This document shows, in pieces, positions 41,167 through 52,665 of a stretch of 64,000 nucleotides of DNA (within the stretch, counting starts at the first letter, position 1; every line of letters starts with the position of its first letter). Source of the DNA: Gammaproteobacteria bacterium (GTDB lineage: Bacteria; Pseudomonadota; Gammaproteobacteria; Chromatiales; Chromatiaceae); the NCBI GenBank assembly GCA_030065815.1, contig JASJCU010000003.1, forward strand, positions 1 through 64,000, given 5' to 3'. Both the position numbers and the translations under genes were made by a program. The notes beneath the pieces are model-generated. The model saw only the letters and a program-made list of their open reading frames with translations. It was not told the DNA's origin and did no database searches.

Positions 41167-41748
41167 ATGCGCCGCTACCGCCCCTGGCTCGCCGGGCTGC
41201 TGGTCGCCGCCGCCGCGCTCAGCTGGTGGCTGCGCGACGTGCCGCCGCCACCTCCGCCGGCCTCGCCGGCGATGGAGCGCCAGGGTGCGCGCGAGATCGA
41301 TTACTACATCACCGGCCTGGACGTGACGCGCATGACCCAGGCCGGCATCCCGGCACATCGTCTGCGCGCCGCACGCGCCCAGCACTTTACCGATGACGAC
41401 ACGACCCAGCTGACCGCACCACGCCTGACCGTGTACCAGGGCCAGGCGCCGCCGTGGGAGGTCGACGCCGAGGGCGCGCTGGTGTCGGCCGACGGCGACC
41501 TGATCCTGCTCAGCGGCGCCGTGCTGATCGAACGCGCCGGCGACGCCGACAACCGGCCGATGCGCATCGTCACCCGCGAGCTGCGCGTGCAACCGCGCCA
41601 GGACTATGCGGAAACCGACGAAAAGGTTAGGGTAGAAAGCGACACCGACTGGCTCGACGCCAGCGGCATGCAGGCCTGGCTGCGACCGCCGTCGCGCCTC
41701 AAGTTTCTGTCCCGGGTGAGAGGCTACTATGTACCGCCTAGCAACTAG
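41167..41748 (+). CDS. lptC: LPS export protein LptC
   Basis: N-terminal TM; DYYITGLDVTRMTQAGIPAHRLRAARAQHFTDDDTTQLTAPRLTVY; operon position. Confidence 0.93.
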   Translation: MRRYRPWLAGLLVAAAALSWWLRDVPPPPPPASPAMERQGAREIDYYITGLDVTRMTQAGIPAHRLRAARAQHFTDDDTTQLTAPRLTVYQGQAPPWEVDAEGALVSADGDLILLSGAVLIERAGDADNRPMRIVTRELRVQPRQDYAETDEKVRVESDTDWLDASGMQAWLRPPSRLKFLSRVRGYYVPPSN

Positions 41749-42268
41749 CCAGCCGCCACGCCGGCGCTGTGCGCGGCGCGACCTGGTCGTCGCCGTCGCC
41801 GTGCTCGCCACTTGGCTGCTCGCCGCCGGCGCCGCCGTCGCGCTCGAATCCGACCGTCAGCAGCCGATCGAACTCGCCGCCGACAGCGTCGACATCGACG
41901 AGGGACGCGGGATCAGCGTCTACAAGGGCGACGTCGACCTGCGCCAGGGCTCGATACGCCTGCGCGCCGACACCGTGACCGTGCACCAGAAGGGCAAGAA
42001 ACCGTCGCGGATCGTCGCCGAGGGACGGCCGGTCAAGTTCCAGCAGCAGTCCCGGCGCGGACCGGTCAAGGGCGAGGCACGCCGCGTCGAGTACGAGGTC
42101 GACAGCGAGAACCTCGTGCTCAATGGCGACGCGGTGCTGGTCCAGGGCCAGGACAGCATGCGCAGCGACCGCATCGTCTACGACCGCGTGCGCTCGGTGG
42201 TCAAGGCCGGGGCCGCGGCCGACGGCAAGCAGCGCGTGCGTATCTCGATCGAGGCCCCCGGCGACTGA
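41729..42268 (+). CDS. lptA: LPS transport periplasmic protein LptA
   Basis: [71 protein letters not shown]. Confidence 0.95.
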   Translation: MYRLATSQPPRRRCARRDLVVAVAVLATWLLAAGAAVALESDRQQPIELAADSVDIDEGRGISVYKGDVDLRQGSIRLRADTVTVHQKGKKPSRIVAEGRPVKFQQQSRRGPVKGEARRVEYEVDSENLVLNGDAVLVQGQDSMRSDRIVYDRVRSVVKAGAAADGKQRVRISIEAPGD

Positions 42269-42296
42269 TACCCGCGGCGCGCGACCCCAATCCGCC

Positions 42297-43022
<726 letters not shown>

Positions 43023-43173
43023 ATTCCCTCCCGGGCGGGCCGACGCCGCGCCTGCAGGCCGCGCTGACGGACGTCAACACAACGTCGATCAGCGCGCGCC
43101 GTGACGCGCCAAAAACTGCGCTAGAATGGACTCAGACAATGCATAAACAAGATTCGTACCACATAGCAACTGC

Positions 43174-44679
43174 ATGAAGCCTACGATCCAGCTCCGCCTG
43201 GGCCAGCACCTGACGATGACGCCACAGTTGCAGCAGGCGATCAAGCTGCTGCAACTGTCGACGCTCGACCTCAAACAGGAGATCCAGGAGGCCCTCGAGT
43301 CCAACCTGATGCTCGAGACCGAGGAGGACGGCGCGCGCCGCGAGGACAGCGACGGCGACGCCGAGGCGGCCAAGAACACCGACGACGCCAGCGCCGGCGC
43401 CAACGGCGCGGACAAGAGCGCCAACGACCCCAACAACGAGACCGAGGTCTCGATCGAGACCGACAACATGCCGGACGATCTGCCGGTCGACACCGTCTGG
43501 GACGACATCTACGACAGCGTCACGCCGGTCAATGCCGGCGCCGGTGCCGCGGCGGCGGACGAGAACCAGGACTTCATCAACCAGCAGAGCGTCGGCGAAT
43601 CGTTGCAGGACCACCTGCTGTGGCAGGTGCAGCTGACGCCGTTCAACGACACCGACCTGGCGATCGCCGAGGCCATCGTCGACGGCGTCGACGAGGACGG
43701 CTACCTGAAGACCGCGCTCGACGACATCGTCGCCGGCAGCGACGACCCGGATGTCGAGATCGAGGAGGTCGAGGCCGTGCTGCACCGCGTCCAGGCCTTC
43801 GATCCGCCGGGCATCGCCGCGCGCGACCTGCGCGAGTGCCTGCTGATCCAGCTGCGCCAGCTGCCGCCCGGGAGCGACTGGCGCGACCAGGCGATCCGGC
43901 TCGTCGACGAGCACTTCGACCTGCTCGCACAGCAGGACGAGACGCTGATGCGCCGCCGCATGAAGCTCGACCGTGACGACCTGATGGCGGTGATCCACCT
44001 GATCCGTTCGCTGAACCCGCGCCCAGGCACCAGCGTCGCGCAGCAGGCCCCGAGCTATATCGAGCCCGATGTCTTCGTCTACAAGCGCAACCACCAGTGG
44101 CGCGTCGAGCTCAATCCCGAGGCCGCGCCGAGGCTGCGGGTAAACGCCGAATACGCCGGCATGATCCGGCGCGCCGACAACAGCGCCGACAACGTGACGA
44201 TGAAGAACCACCTGCAGGAGGCGCGCTGGTTCATCAAGAGCCTGCAGAGCCGCAACGACACCTTGCTGCGCGTGGCGACGCGGATTGTCGACTTTCAGCG
44301 CAATTTCTTCGAGTATGGTGACGAGGCCATGAAACCGCTGGTGTTGCGCGACGTCGCCGAGGCGCTGGAAATGCACGAATCCACGATATCGCGGGTCACG
44401 ACGCAGAAATACATGCACACGCCGCGCGGCACCTACGAGTTCAAGTACTTCTTCTCGAGCCATGTCAGCACCGCGTCCGGCGGCGAGGCATCGGCGACCG
44501 CGATCCGGGCCCTGATCAAGAAGCTGATCGGCGCGGAAAAGCCCAATAAACCTTTGTCTGACAACAAGATTGCCGCCATCCTTGCCGACCAGGGCATCAA
44601 CGTGGCGCGCAGGACGGTTGCCAAGTATCGTGAATCGATGGCGATCCCGCCATCGAACGAACGCAAGCGCCTGGCCTGA
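43174..44679 (+). CDS. rpoN: RNA polymerase sigma-54 factor RpoN
   Basis: [64 protein letters not shown] box [21 protein letters not shown]. Confidence 0.98.
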   Translation: MKPTIQLRLGQHLTMTPQLQQAIKLLQLSTLDLKQEIQEALESNLMLETEEDGARREDSDGDAEAAKNTDDASAGANGADKSANDPNNETEVSIETDNMPDDLPVDTVWDDIYDSVTPVNAGAGAAAADENQDFINQQSVGESLQDHLLWQVQLTPFNDTDLAIAEAIVDGVDEDGYLKTALDDIVAGSDDPDVEIEEVEAVLHRVQAFDPPGIAARDLRECLLIQLRQLPPGSDWRDQAIRLVDEHFDLLAQQDETLMRRRMKLDRDDLMAVIHLIRSLNPRPGTSVAQQAPSYIEPDVFVYKRNHQWRVELNPEAAPRLRVNAEYAGMIRRADNSADNVTMKNHLQEARWFIKSLQSRNDTLLRVATRIVDFQRNFFEYGDEAMKPLVLRDVAEALEMHESTISRVTTQKYMHTPRGTYEFKYFFSSHVSTASGGEASATAIRALIKKLIGAEKPNKPLSDNKIAAILADQGINVARRTVAKYRESMAIPPSNERKRLA

Positions 44680-44707
44680 GAGGCGCTGAACTGCAAGGAG
44701 AAGACCT

Positions 44708-45034
44708 ATGCAAGTCAACCTGACCGGTCATCATGTCGATCTCACCGACGCACTGCGTGCCTACGTTGACGAAAAGATCGCCCGCCTCGAGCGGCACTTC
44801 GACCACGTGACCAACGTCCATGTGATCCTCAGCGTCGAGAAGAAGTCGCAGAAAGCCGAGGCGACCGTGCACATCGCCGGCGCCGACGTCTTCGCCGATG
44901 CCGTCCACGAGGACATGTACGCAGCGATCGATGCGCTGATCGACAAGCTCGACCGCCAGGTACTGCGCCACAAGGAGAAGCTCAAGAGCCACCGCGGCAA
45001 TGGCCACCGCGAGTCCGCCGAGGCCGCGGGCTGA
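44708..45034 (+). CDS. hpf: Ribosome hibernation-promoting factor
   Basis: MQVNLTGHHVDLTDALRAYVDEKIARLERHFD...AAIDALIDKLDRQVLRHKEK. Confidence 0.95.
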   Translation: MQVNLTGHHVDLTDALRAYVDEKIARLERHFDHVTNVHVILSVEKKSQKAEATVHIAGADVFADAVHEDMYAAIDALIDKLDRQVLRHKEKLKSHRGNGHRESAEAAG

Positions 45035-45052
45035 ATCCCAGGCATTCCCGCC

Positions 45053-45517
45053 ATGCTACCCGACGGCATCCTCGAACGACCCAGCATCAGCGTCGCCGAC
45101 CCGGCGTCGAGCAAGAAGCGCGTCCTCGAACAGGCCGCGCGCCTGCTCGCCGCCGCCGGCCCGGAGCCCGAAGCCGAACAGATCTTCGAACGCCTGCTGG
45201 AACGCGAGCGCCTCGGTAGCACCGGTCTCGCCGGCGGCGTGGCCCTGCCACACGCCCGCATGCCGGGTATCGAAGCCAGTCACGGTGCCTTCCTGCGCCT
45301 CGCCGACGCGGTCGAGTTCGATGCCCTAGACGGCCAGCCGGTCGATCTGGTCTTCGCGCTGTTGGTGCCCGAGGACGCGACCGAGGAACACCTGCAGCTG
45401 CTCGGCCGCCTGGCATCGATGTTCAACGACCCGCTGCTGTGCGAACGGCTGCGCGACGCCGAGGCCGAAGAGGCCCTGGCGATCCTGACCGGACACTCGA
45501 CGACCCATGCCGCATAG
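45053..45517 (+). CDS. ptsN: PTS IIA-like nitrogen regulatory protein PtsN
   Basis: GGVALPHARMPGIEASHGAFLRL active-site His; LVFALLVPEDATEEHLQLLGRLASMF. Confidence 0.95.
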   Translation: MLPDGILERPSISVADPASSKKRVLEQAARLLAAAGPEPEAEQIFERLLERERLGSTGLAGGVALPHARMPGIEASHGAFLRLADAVEFDALDGQPVDLVFALLVPEDATEEHLQLLGRLASMFNDPLLCERLRDAEAEEALAILTGHSTTHAA

Positions 45518-46451
45518 TGTCCGGGTACGCGACCTTTTCGACGGCCTCGGCGAGCGCCTGCAGCTGAGTTGGATCGCCGGCCAGGCCGGCGCCGACGAAC
45601 CGCTGCTGCAACCGGGCACCCACGCCATCACCGGCATCATCGCCGGCCCGCTGAACTACATTCACCCGAACCGTGTGCAGGTCATCGGCCCGTCCGAGGC
45701 CGATTATCTCGAAGGCCTCGGCGTCGATGGCCGGCAGCAGGCGTTGCGCCAGCTGTTCGCCGATCAGCCGGCACTGGTCATGCTGGTCGACGGCATCGAC
45801 GCCCCGCCGGAACTGGCGACACTGGCCGACGAGACCGCGACCGCGCTGATGCGTTCGCCGCTGCCCGACAGCCAGGTGCTCGACAACCTGCAGTACTACG
45901 CATCGCTGTTCCTGTCGGAGAAGACCACGCTGCACGGCGTGTTCCTCGAGGTACTCGGCATGGGTGTGCTGCTGACCGGCGACCCCGCCGTCGGCAAGAG
46001 CGAGCTCGCGCTGGATCTGATCACCCGCGGCAGCCGCCTGGTCGCGGATGACGCGCCCGAGTTCACGCGCATCGCGCCGGACATCATCAGCGGCACCTGC
46101 CCCGCCCTGCTGCGCGAGTTCCTCGAGGTACGCGGTCTCGGCATACTCAACATCCGCGCGATGTTCGGCGACAGCGCGATCAAGCGCACCAAGTACCTGC
46201 GCCTGATCGTGCACCTCAAGCGCATGAGCTCGGAACAGATCTCGGGCATGGACCGGCTGTCCGGCGCGCACACCGACCGCGAGGTGCTCGGCGTGTCGGT
46301 GCCGCAGGTGACGGTGCCGGTCGCCCCGGGACGCAACCTGTCGGTGCTCGTGGAATCCGCGGTCCGCAACCACCTGCTGCGCCTGAAGGGCTACGACGCC
46401 GCCGAGGTGTTGATCGAACGCCAGCAGCAGGCGATCCTCGAACAGAGCTGA
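45507..46451 (+). CDS. hprK: HPr kinase/phosphorylase
   Basis: MGVLLTGDPAVGKSELALDLITRGSRLVADDAPEF; EVRGLGILNIRAMFG. Confidence 0.97.
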   Translation: MPHSVRVRDLFDGLGERLQLSWIAGQAGADEPLLQPGTHAITGIIAGPLNYIHPNRVQVIGPSEADYLEGLGVDGRQQALRQLFADQPALVMLVDGIDAPPELATLADETATALMRSPLPDSQVLDNLQYYASLFLSEKTTLHGVFLEVLGMGVLLTGDPAVGKSELALDLITRGSRLVADDAPEFTRIAPDIISGTCPALLREFLEVRGLGILNIRAMFGDSAIKRTKYLRLIVHLKRMSSEQISGMDRLSGAHTDREVLGVSVPQVTVPVAPGRNLSVLVESAVRNHLLRLKGYDAAEVLIERQQQAILEQS

Positions 46452-46521
46452 CTCGCGGTCTGCGACAGCCGGGGCGCTGTGGCGCTACACTAGCAACGTC
46501 GCACCACCCGTCAGGACTGGC

Positions 46522-47409
46522 ATGTCCGAGGACAGCAAGACCAACCAGCCGCCGCGCGTGATCCTGGTCACCGGCCTGTCGGGGTCGGGCAAGAGCATTG
46601 CGTTGCATGTGCTCGAAGACGTCGGCTACTACTGCATCGACAATCTGCCGGTCAGTCTGTTCGACGCGCTGGTGCGCGACATCACGACCCAACCGGCAGC
46701 GGCCCGCGGCCTGACCGCGATCGGTATCGACGCCCGCAATACCGGCGCCGATCTCGGCCGCCTGCCCGGCATGATCAAGCGCCTGCGCGACCACGGCGTC
46801 GACTGCGAGATCGTGTTTCTCGATGCCGAGGACCCGGTGCTGATCCAGCGTTTCAGCGAGACCCGGCGGCGTCACCCGCTGACCGACGACGGCCGCACGC
46901 TGGAAGAGGCGATCACGCTCGAACGCGCGATGCTCGAACCGCTGCTCGACCTGTCGCGACTGAAGATCGACACCACGCGCACGACGCTGCACGAGTTGCG
47001 CGAGATCATCCGTGCGCGCGTCGCCGAGCGCGACAGCGGCGAGATGTCGATCATGCTGCAGTCGTTCGGTTTCAAGCACGGCGTGCCGCGCAACGCCGAT
47101 TTCGTGTTCGACGCGCGCTGCCTGCCGAACCCACACTGGCACCCCGAGCTGCGCCCGCTGACCGGGCGCGACCGACCGGTCGCCGCCTTCCTCGGCGACG
47201 ACCTGCAGGTGCGCGGCATGCTCAGCCACATCAGCGACTTCCTGACCCAGTGGATCCCGTGCTTCGAACGCGAGGGACGCAGTTACCTGACGATCGCGGT
47301 CGGCTGCACCGGCGGCCAACACCGTTCGGTTTACCTGATCGAACAGCTGACCGGATTCCTCAAGTCACAGGGCCGACCCGTAATCAGCAGTCACCGGGAA
47401 CTGCCGTGA
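46522..47409 (+). CDS. rapZ: RNase adapter protein RapZ
   Basis: LVTGLSGSGKSIALHVLEDVGYYCIDNLP; FGFKHGVPRNADFVFDARCLPNPHW; GCTGGQHRSVYLIEQL. Confidence 0.97.
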   Translation: MSEDSKTNQPPRVILVTGLSGSGKSIALHVLEDVGYYCIDNLPVSLFDALVRDITTQPAAARGLTAIGIDARNTGADLGRLPGMIKRLRDHGVDCEIVFLDAEDPVLIQRFSETRRRHPLTDDGRTLEEAITLERAMLEPLLDLSRLKIDTTRTTLHELREIIRARVAERDSGEMSIMLQSFGFKHGVPRNADFVFDARCLPNPHWHPELRPLTGRDRPVAAFLGDDLQVRGMLSHISDFLTQWIPCFEREGRSYLTIAVGCTGGQHRSVYLIEQLTGFLKSQGRPVISSHRELP

Positions 47410-47828
47410 GCGTCGGCGTGCTGCTGATCACCCACCCCGGCATCGGTTCGTCGCTGCTGCACATCGCAACCCGCATCATCGGCAGGACGACGCTGCCGGT
47501 GAAGTGTCTCGAAGTCCCGCCCGACGCCGCGCTCGAACCGGTCTGCGAAAGCGCACGCAGCATGCTCAAGGTACTCGACCGCGGCTCTGGCGTGCTGGTG
47601 CTGACCGATATGTTCGGTGCGACGCCGCACAACATCGCGCGCGAGGTCGCGTGCGGCAACAGCCGCCAGACGGTGCTGTCCGGCGTCAACCTGCCGATGC
47701 TGGTGCGCATCTTCAACTACCCCGGCGACGACCTCGACACGCTAGCCAGCAAGGCCGCCGAAGGAGGCACCCGCGGCATCATGAGCTGCCCGGTCGAGTC
47801 GATCGGCGGCGATGCGACGGAACCCTGA
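47406..47828 (+). CDS. PTS EIIA(Man)-type protein (GTG start)
   Basis: SVGVLLITHPGIGSSLLHIATRIIG; VLTDMFGATPHNIAREVACG; within ORF 47250-47828. Confidence 0.88.
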   Translation: MSVGVLLITHPGIGSSLLHIATRIIGRTTLPVKCLEVPPDAALEPVCESARSMLKVLDRGSGVLVLTDMFGATPHNIAREVACGNSRQTVLSGVNLPMLVRIFNYPGDDLDTLASKAAEGGTRGIMSCPVESIGGDATEP

Positions 47829-47831
47829 GCG

Positions 47832-48101
47832 ATGCTGACGCGCGAGGTCACGATCGCCAACCGCCTCGGCCTGCACGCCCGCGCCGCGGCCAAGCTGGTC
47901 GGGGTCGCCAACGGCTACGCCGCCGACGTGGTGCTCGACAAGCAGGGGCAGCGGGTCAACGGCAAGAGCATCATGGGCGTGATGATGCTGGCCGCGAGCA
48001 AGGGCACGGTGCTGCAGCTGCATGTCGACGGCGAGAACGAGGCCGAGGCGATGGACGCGCTGGTCGCACTGATCGAAGACAAGTTCGGCGAAGGCGAATG
48101 A
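47832..48101 (+). CDS. ptsH: Phosphocarrier protein HPr
   Basis: NRLGLHARAAAKLV (phospho-His) and GKSIMGVMMLAASKGT (Ser site). Confidence 0.97.
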   Translation: MLTREVTIANRLGLHARAAAKLVGVANGYAADVVLDKQGQRVNGKSIMGVMMLAASKGTVLQLHVDGENEAEAMDALVALIEDKFGEGE

Positions 48102-49831
48102 CTGTCGCCTGCCTCGGCACCGGGATCGGCGGCAGCGGCGACATCGCCATCGGCGACGCCTACCACGTCAGTCGCGGCGCGGTCTGCGTCAACCCGAGCT
48201 GGGTCGAGTCGAGCCAGGTCGATGCCGAGGTGCGGCGTTTCGAGAGCGCGATCGCCACGGCCGGGGAACAGCTGCGCCGGGTGCGCCAGCAGATCCCCGG
48301 CGACACGCCGCCGGACATCGCCGAGTTCATCGACACCCACCTGCTGATGCTCGAGGACAAGGCGCTGTCGAGCCAGCCGATCCACCTGATCCGCAGCCAG
48401 GGCTTGAGCGCCGAGTGGGCGTTGCAGCAGCACCGCGATGCGCTGATCCGTGTGTTCGAACAGATCGAGGACACCTACCTGCGCACCCGGCGCGACGACC
48501 TCGACCACGTCGTCGACCGCATCCTCGACATCCTGCTCGAACACCAGGCACCGGCGTTCGACGACCTCGCCGGGCGCATCGTGCTCGCCGAGGACCTGAT
48601 GCCGGCCGACCTGATCCTGATGAAGAACCAGGGGATTGCCGGCTTCGTCACCGACTACGGCGGGCCGATGTCGCACACCGCGATCCTCGCGCGCAGTCTC
48701 GGGCTGCCGGCCGTGGTCGGCGCACGCGGTGTCTGCCGCTGCCTGCGCCACGGCGAGCGGCTGATACTCGACGCGGCCAACGGCGTCGTGCTGGCCGGCG
48801 CCGACACGGCGACGCTGCTGCAGTTCGAGGCGTTGCGCAGCGCCGCGATCTCGCGCACCGCCGAGCTGCGCCGCCGCGGCGCCGGGCCCACGGTGACGCG
48901 CGACGGCGCGACGCTGACCATCAACGCCAACATCGAACTCGCGGAGGACGTCGACGTCGCCCGAGCCAACGGCGCCGACGGCGTCGGTCTGTACCGTACC
49001 GAGTTCCTGTACATGAACCGCGACACGCCGCCGTCGGAGGACGAGCACTACCGCGCCTACCGCGACGTCGTCGACGGCATGCGCGGCCGGCCGATCACGA
49101 TCCGCACACTCGACCTCGGCGCCGACAAGCAGCCGGGCGGCGGCGCGCACGGCGCCGCATCGAGCAATCCTGCGCTCGGCCTGCGCGCGATCCGCCTGTG
49201 CCTCAAGGAACCGGAGCTGTTCTACCCCCAGGTGCGCGCAATCCTGCGCGCGTCGGCGCATGGCCGGGTGCGCCTGATGCTGCCGATGCTGACCAGCGCC
49301 TGGGAGGTCGACCAGGCCAAGCGCATCATCGCATTGGTGATGCGCCAGCTGGATGCCGATGGCATCGACTACGATCGCGGCATCCCGATCGGCGGCATGA
49401 TCGAGGTGCCGGCGGCGGCACTGAACGCGCGCGCCTTTGCGCGGCGCCTCGACTTCCTGTCGATCGGCACCAACGATCTCATCCAGTACACGCTGGCGAT
49501 CGACCGCGTCGACGACGAGCTCACCTACCTCTACGATCCCGGTCATCCGGCCGTGCTGCGCCTGATCCGCGAGGTCATCGACGCCGGCCGTGCGACAGGT
49601 GTACCGGTCAGCATGTGCGGCGAGATGGCCGGCGACCTGGCCTTCGTGCCGCTGCTCCTCGGCATGGGCCTGCGCGAGTTCAGTATGCAGCCGGCCGCGA
49701 TCCTCGACCTGCGCGAGTACGTACGCGATCTCGACAGCGGCGAGCTCGAGCGCATCGCGACCTGCGTACTCGACGATCCGACCCAGCCCGACCCACTCGA
49801 CGCATTCACCCGGACGTTGCACACGCACTGA
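48098..49831 (+). CDS. ptsI: PTS enzyme I
   Basis: GGPMSHTAILARSLGLPAVVG; YRTEFLYMNRDTPPSEDEHYRAYR; FLSIGTNDLIQYTLAIDR; VSMCGEMAGD. Confidence 0.97.
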   Translation: MTVACLGTGIGGSGDIAIGDAYHVSRGAVCVNPSWVESSQVDAEVRRFESAIATAGEQLRRVRQQIPGDTPPDIAEFIDTHLLMLEDKALSSQPIHLIRSQGLSAEWALQQHRDALIRVFEQIEDTYLRTRRDDLDHVVDRILDILLEHQAPAFDDLAGRIVLAEDLMPADLILMKNQGIAGFVTDYGGPMSHTAILARSLGLPAVVGARGVCRCLRHGERLILDAANGVVLAGADTATLLQFEALRSAAISRTAELRRRGAGPTVTRDGATLTINANIELAEDVDVARANGADGVGLYRTEFLYMNRDTPPSEDEHYRAYRDVVDGMRGRPITIRTLDLGADKQPGGGAHGAASSNPALGLRAIRLCLKEPELFYPQVRAILRASAHGRVRLMLPMLTSAWEVDQAKRIIALVMRQLDADGIDYDRGIPIGGMIEVPAAALNARAFARRLDFLSIGTNDLIQYTLAIDRVDDELTYLYDPGHPAVLRLIREVIDAGRATGVPVSMCGEMAGDLAFVPLLLGMGLREFSMQPAAILDLREYVRDLDSGELERIATCVLDDPTQPDPLDAFTRTLHTH

Positions 49832-49904
49832 AACGCCGCGCATCGGCGTCGGGCCGACTGCTACACTCAGCGGCAGTCCCCGACACCGCAGCAAGACCGC
49901 AACG

Positions 49905-51263
49905 ATGAGCGCGCCGCCCGAGCACAGCGACGACACCCGCCTGCAACGCTTGCAGGAGATCCTGGCGTCGGGCGCGGTGCGCGAGGCGTCGCGCCTGCTG
50001 CGCAGTCTCGCCCCGGCCGAGATCGCACACCTGCTCGAGTCGCTGCCGGCGGCGCAACGCGAGATCGTCTGGAACCTGGTCGACGAGGAGCGCGACGGCC
50101 AGATCCTGCTGCTGGTCACCGACGAGGTGCGCGCGCAGCTGATCCGCCACATGGACCCGCAGGAACTGCTTGCGGCGACCGAGAACCTGGATCTCGACGA
50201 CCTCGCCGATCTGGTCCAGCAGATGCCGACGGCGATCACCGCCGAGGTCATGGACGCACTCGACGACCAGCGCCGCAAGCGCCTCGAGGCGGTGCTGACC
50301 TACCCGGAGGACACCGCCGGCGGCCTGATGAACACCGACACCGTGACGGTGCGGCCGGAGGTGACGCTCGACGTCGTGCTGCGCTACCTGCGGCGCCTCG
50401 GCGAGGCTGTGCCGAGCTCGACCGACAAGCTGTTCGTCGTCAACCGCGACGACGGCTATCTCGGCGTCCTGCGGCTGTCGGCGCTGGTCACGCGCGACCC
50501 CGACGACACCGTCGCCGAGGCGATGAGCCTCGACATGCAACCGATCCACGCCGACCTGTCGGAGTCCGAGGTGGCGCGACGCTTCGAGGCACACGACATG
50601 CTGTCGGCGCCGGTCGTCGACGCCGATGGCCAGCTGCTCGGCCGCATCACCGTCGACGACGTCGTCGACGTGATCCGCGAGGAAGGCGAGCACCAGTTTA
50701 TGGGCAGCGCCGGCCTGTCCGAAGAGGAGGACATGTTCGCGCCGGTGCTGACCAGTACGCGGCGCCGCGCGTTGTGGCTCGGCATCAACCTGGCGACCGC
50801 GTTCCTCGCGTCGTGGGTCATCGGCCAGTTCGAGGACACGCTGTCGCAGGTGGTCGCGCTGGCGGTGCTGATGCCGATCGTCGCCAGCATGGGCGGCATC
50901 GCCGGCAGCCAGACGCTGACCCTGGCGATTCGCGGCATCGCGCTCGGCCAGCTCGGCCCGGGCAACGCGCGCGCGCTGCTGCTCAAGGAGCTCGCCGTGG
51001 GCACGCTGAACAGCCTGATCTGGGCCGCCGTCGTCGCCGTGATCGCCGGCATCTGGTTCAGCAGCGCCGAGATTGCGATCCTGATCGCGGTCGCGATCAC
51101 GATCAACCTGGTGTTCGCAGCGATCGCCGGCTCGCTGCTGCCGCTGCTGCTGGAACGGCTCGGCATCGACCCGGCGCTGGCCGGCTCGGTCCTGCTGACG
51201 ACGGTCACCGATGTCGTCGGCTTCCTCGCCTTCCTCGGCCTCGCGACACTGTTCCTGGTCTGA
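49905..51263 (+). CDS. mgtE: Magnesium transporter MgtE
   Basis: N-terminal MgtE domain, CBS pair, GSQTLTLAIRGIALGQL and PLLLERLGIDPALAGSVLLTTVTDVVGF. Confidence 0.97.
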   Translation: MSAPPEHSDDTRLQRLQEILASGAVREASRLLRSLAPAEIAHLLESLPAAQREIVWNLVDEERDGQILLLVTDEVRAQLIRHMDPQELLAATENLDLDDLADLVQQMPTAITAEVMDALDDQRRKRLEAVLTYPEDTAGGLMNTDTVTVRPEVTLDVVLRYLRRLGEAVPSSTDKLFVVNRDDGYLGVLRLSALVTRDPDDTVAEAMSLDMQPIHADLSESEVARRFEAHDMLSAPVVDADGQLLGRITVDDVVDVIREEGEHQFMGSAGLSEEEDMFAPVLTSTRRRALWLGINLATAFLASWVIGQFEDTLSQVVALAVLMPIVASMGGIAGSQTLTLAIRGIALGQLGPGNARALLLKELAVGTLNSLIWAAVVAVIAGIWFSSAEIAILIAVAITINLVFAAIAGSLLPLLLERLGIDPALAGSVLLTTVTDVVGFLAFLGLATLFLV

Positions 51264-51280
51264 CGAGAGGGCCGCCGCCG

Positions 51281-52051
51281 ATGATGTCACGCTGCATCTA
51301 CCGCGAGGAGCACGACGACACCCACCTCGAGATCTGGGAGGAGGACGACCGGCGCAGCCTGTGGTTCGACGACGTGATCCTGCAGTCCGAGATCCACATC
51401 CACGATCCCGCGGTGCTGCCAAACCCGGTCAACCGCGCGATGCTCGCGCACCTGATGTTCGAGCTGCCGCTCGAGCGCGTGCTGCTCGCCGGATGCGGCG
51501 GCGGCGCGATCGCGCGCTGGCTGCACGCCCGCGCCCCGGAGGTCGCCGGCGACGCCGTGGAGCTGTCGCCGACGGTCGCGCGGCTGGCGCGCGAGTACTT
51601 CGACTTTCCGGCGCCGGCATCCAGCCGCTGGCGGCTGCAGGTCGACGACGTGCGCGCGTTCGTCGCGCGCAGCGGTGCGGCCTACGACTACATACTCGTC
51701 GACCTCGAAGAGAACCAATCGACGCCCGACTGGGTCACCGGCGAGGCCTTTCTCACCGCCAGCCACCGCCGGCTGTCGCCGACCGGCGTGCTGACGCTGA
51801 ACCTGATCGTCGACGACAACCTCGGCGCCAGCAGCGCGCTGCAGCGCATCCGCCGCGTGTTCGGACCCGGCATCCTGCTGGTCGACGATCCGGCGCACGA
51901 CAACCTGCTGGTGTTGGCGTTCCGCGCCGCTGCGCCGGCGCCGCCGCCGGCAGACCGGCTGCGTCGTCTGGGCCAGACGTGGGGGATCGATTTCAGCGCG
52001 CTGGCCGGGCGCGTCACGCGGCTGCCGGCTGCCGACGACGCGCCGCGCTGA
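51281..52051 (+). CDS. Spermidine-synthase-like methyltransferase-fold protein
   Basis: VLLAGCGGGAIARWLHARAPEVAGDAVELSPTVARLAREYF; YDYILVDLEE. Confidence 0.8.
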   Translation: MMSRCIYREEHDDTHLEIWEEDDRRSLWFDDVILQSEIHIHDPAVLPNPVNRAMLAHLMFELPLERVLLAGCGGGAIARWLHARAPEVAGDAVELSPTVARLAREYFDFPAPASSRWRLQVDDVRAFVARSGAAYDYILVDLEENQSTPDWVTGEAFLTASHRRLSPTGVLTLNLIVDDNLGASSALQRIRRVFGPGILLVDDPAHDNLLVLAFRAAAPAPPPADRLRRLGQTWGIDFSALAGRVTRLPAADDAPR

Positions 52052-52075
52052 CGCGCGCCACGTCCCTCGGTCTGC

Positions 52076-52633
52076 TCAGTCGGCTGCGCTGTCGCCGCCG
52101 TCGGCAGCGCCCGGGGTCTTGCGCTGGAAGCGCGTGGCGCCACATTTGGGGCACTCGGGGATACGCCCGGTCTTGTCGAAGGACAGCTCCTCGCCGCACG
52201 CGGTGCACTGCAGCACGCCCGGCGCCGTGACCTCACCGCTGTGATACAGGCTGGCCTCACGTGCCTGGTCGGCGAACCCCTTCAGCGCCTGGGAGGTCTG
52301 GTCGGCCATGCCGGCGAACATCTCCAGCATGCGGTTCTGCATCAGCTGCCAGTCGAAGCTGAGCCAGTCGCGCAGCTCCTGACCGGTGTCGGCAAGGAAC
52401 CCTGCCGCCTCGTGCAGGTCGCGTTCGACGTAGCGCGACACGCGGTCGGCCTCCTCGCGCGTCAGCTCCTGCAGTTCGACCGCCTTCTCGCGCGCATCGG
52501 CGAGCGCCTCGCGCAGCCACGGTACGGTCTTCTTCTCGGCATTGTCGGCCGCTTCGTGGACACGCTCGAGCATCGACTCGTAGGCGGCCACCATGCGATC
52601 GACCGGATCCTTCGGTTTGTCAGTCATGACCAT
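52076..52633 (-). CDS. DUF1451/YbeL-like zinc-ribbon protein
   Basis: Long helical N-terminal part and CTACGEELSFDKTGRIPECPKCGATRFQRK; proximity to leuS as for E. coli ybeL. Confidence 0.85.
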   Translation of the reverse strand: MVMTDKPKDPVDRMVAAYESMLERVHEAADNAEKKTVPWLREALADAREKAVELQELTREEADRVSRYVERDLHEAAGFLADTGQELRDWLSFDWQLMQNRMLEMFAGMADQTSQALKGFADQAREASLYHSGEVTAPGVLQCTACGEELSFDKTGRIPECPKCGATRFQRKTPGAADGGDSAAD

Positions 52634-52665
52634 CTATCCTCGTACGCTCGGGATACTGGTCATTT

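Noticed and set aside
47915-50278. 787-aa minus-strand ORF antisense to ptsH/ptsI
   Set aside because: Shadow ORF of clear PTS genes; no recognisable domain.
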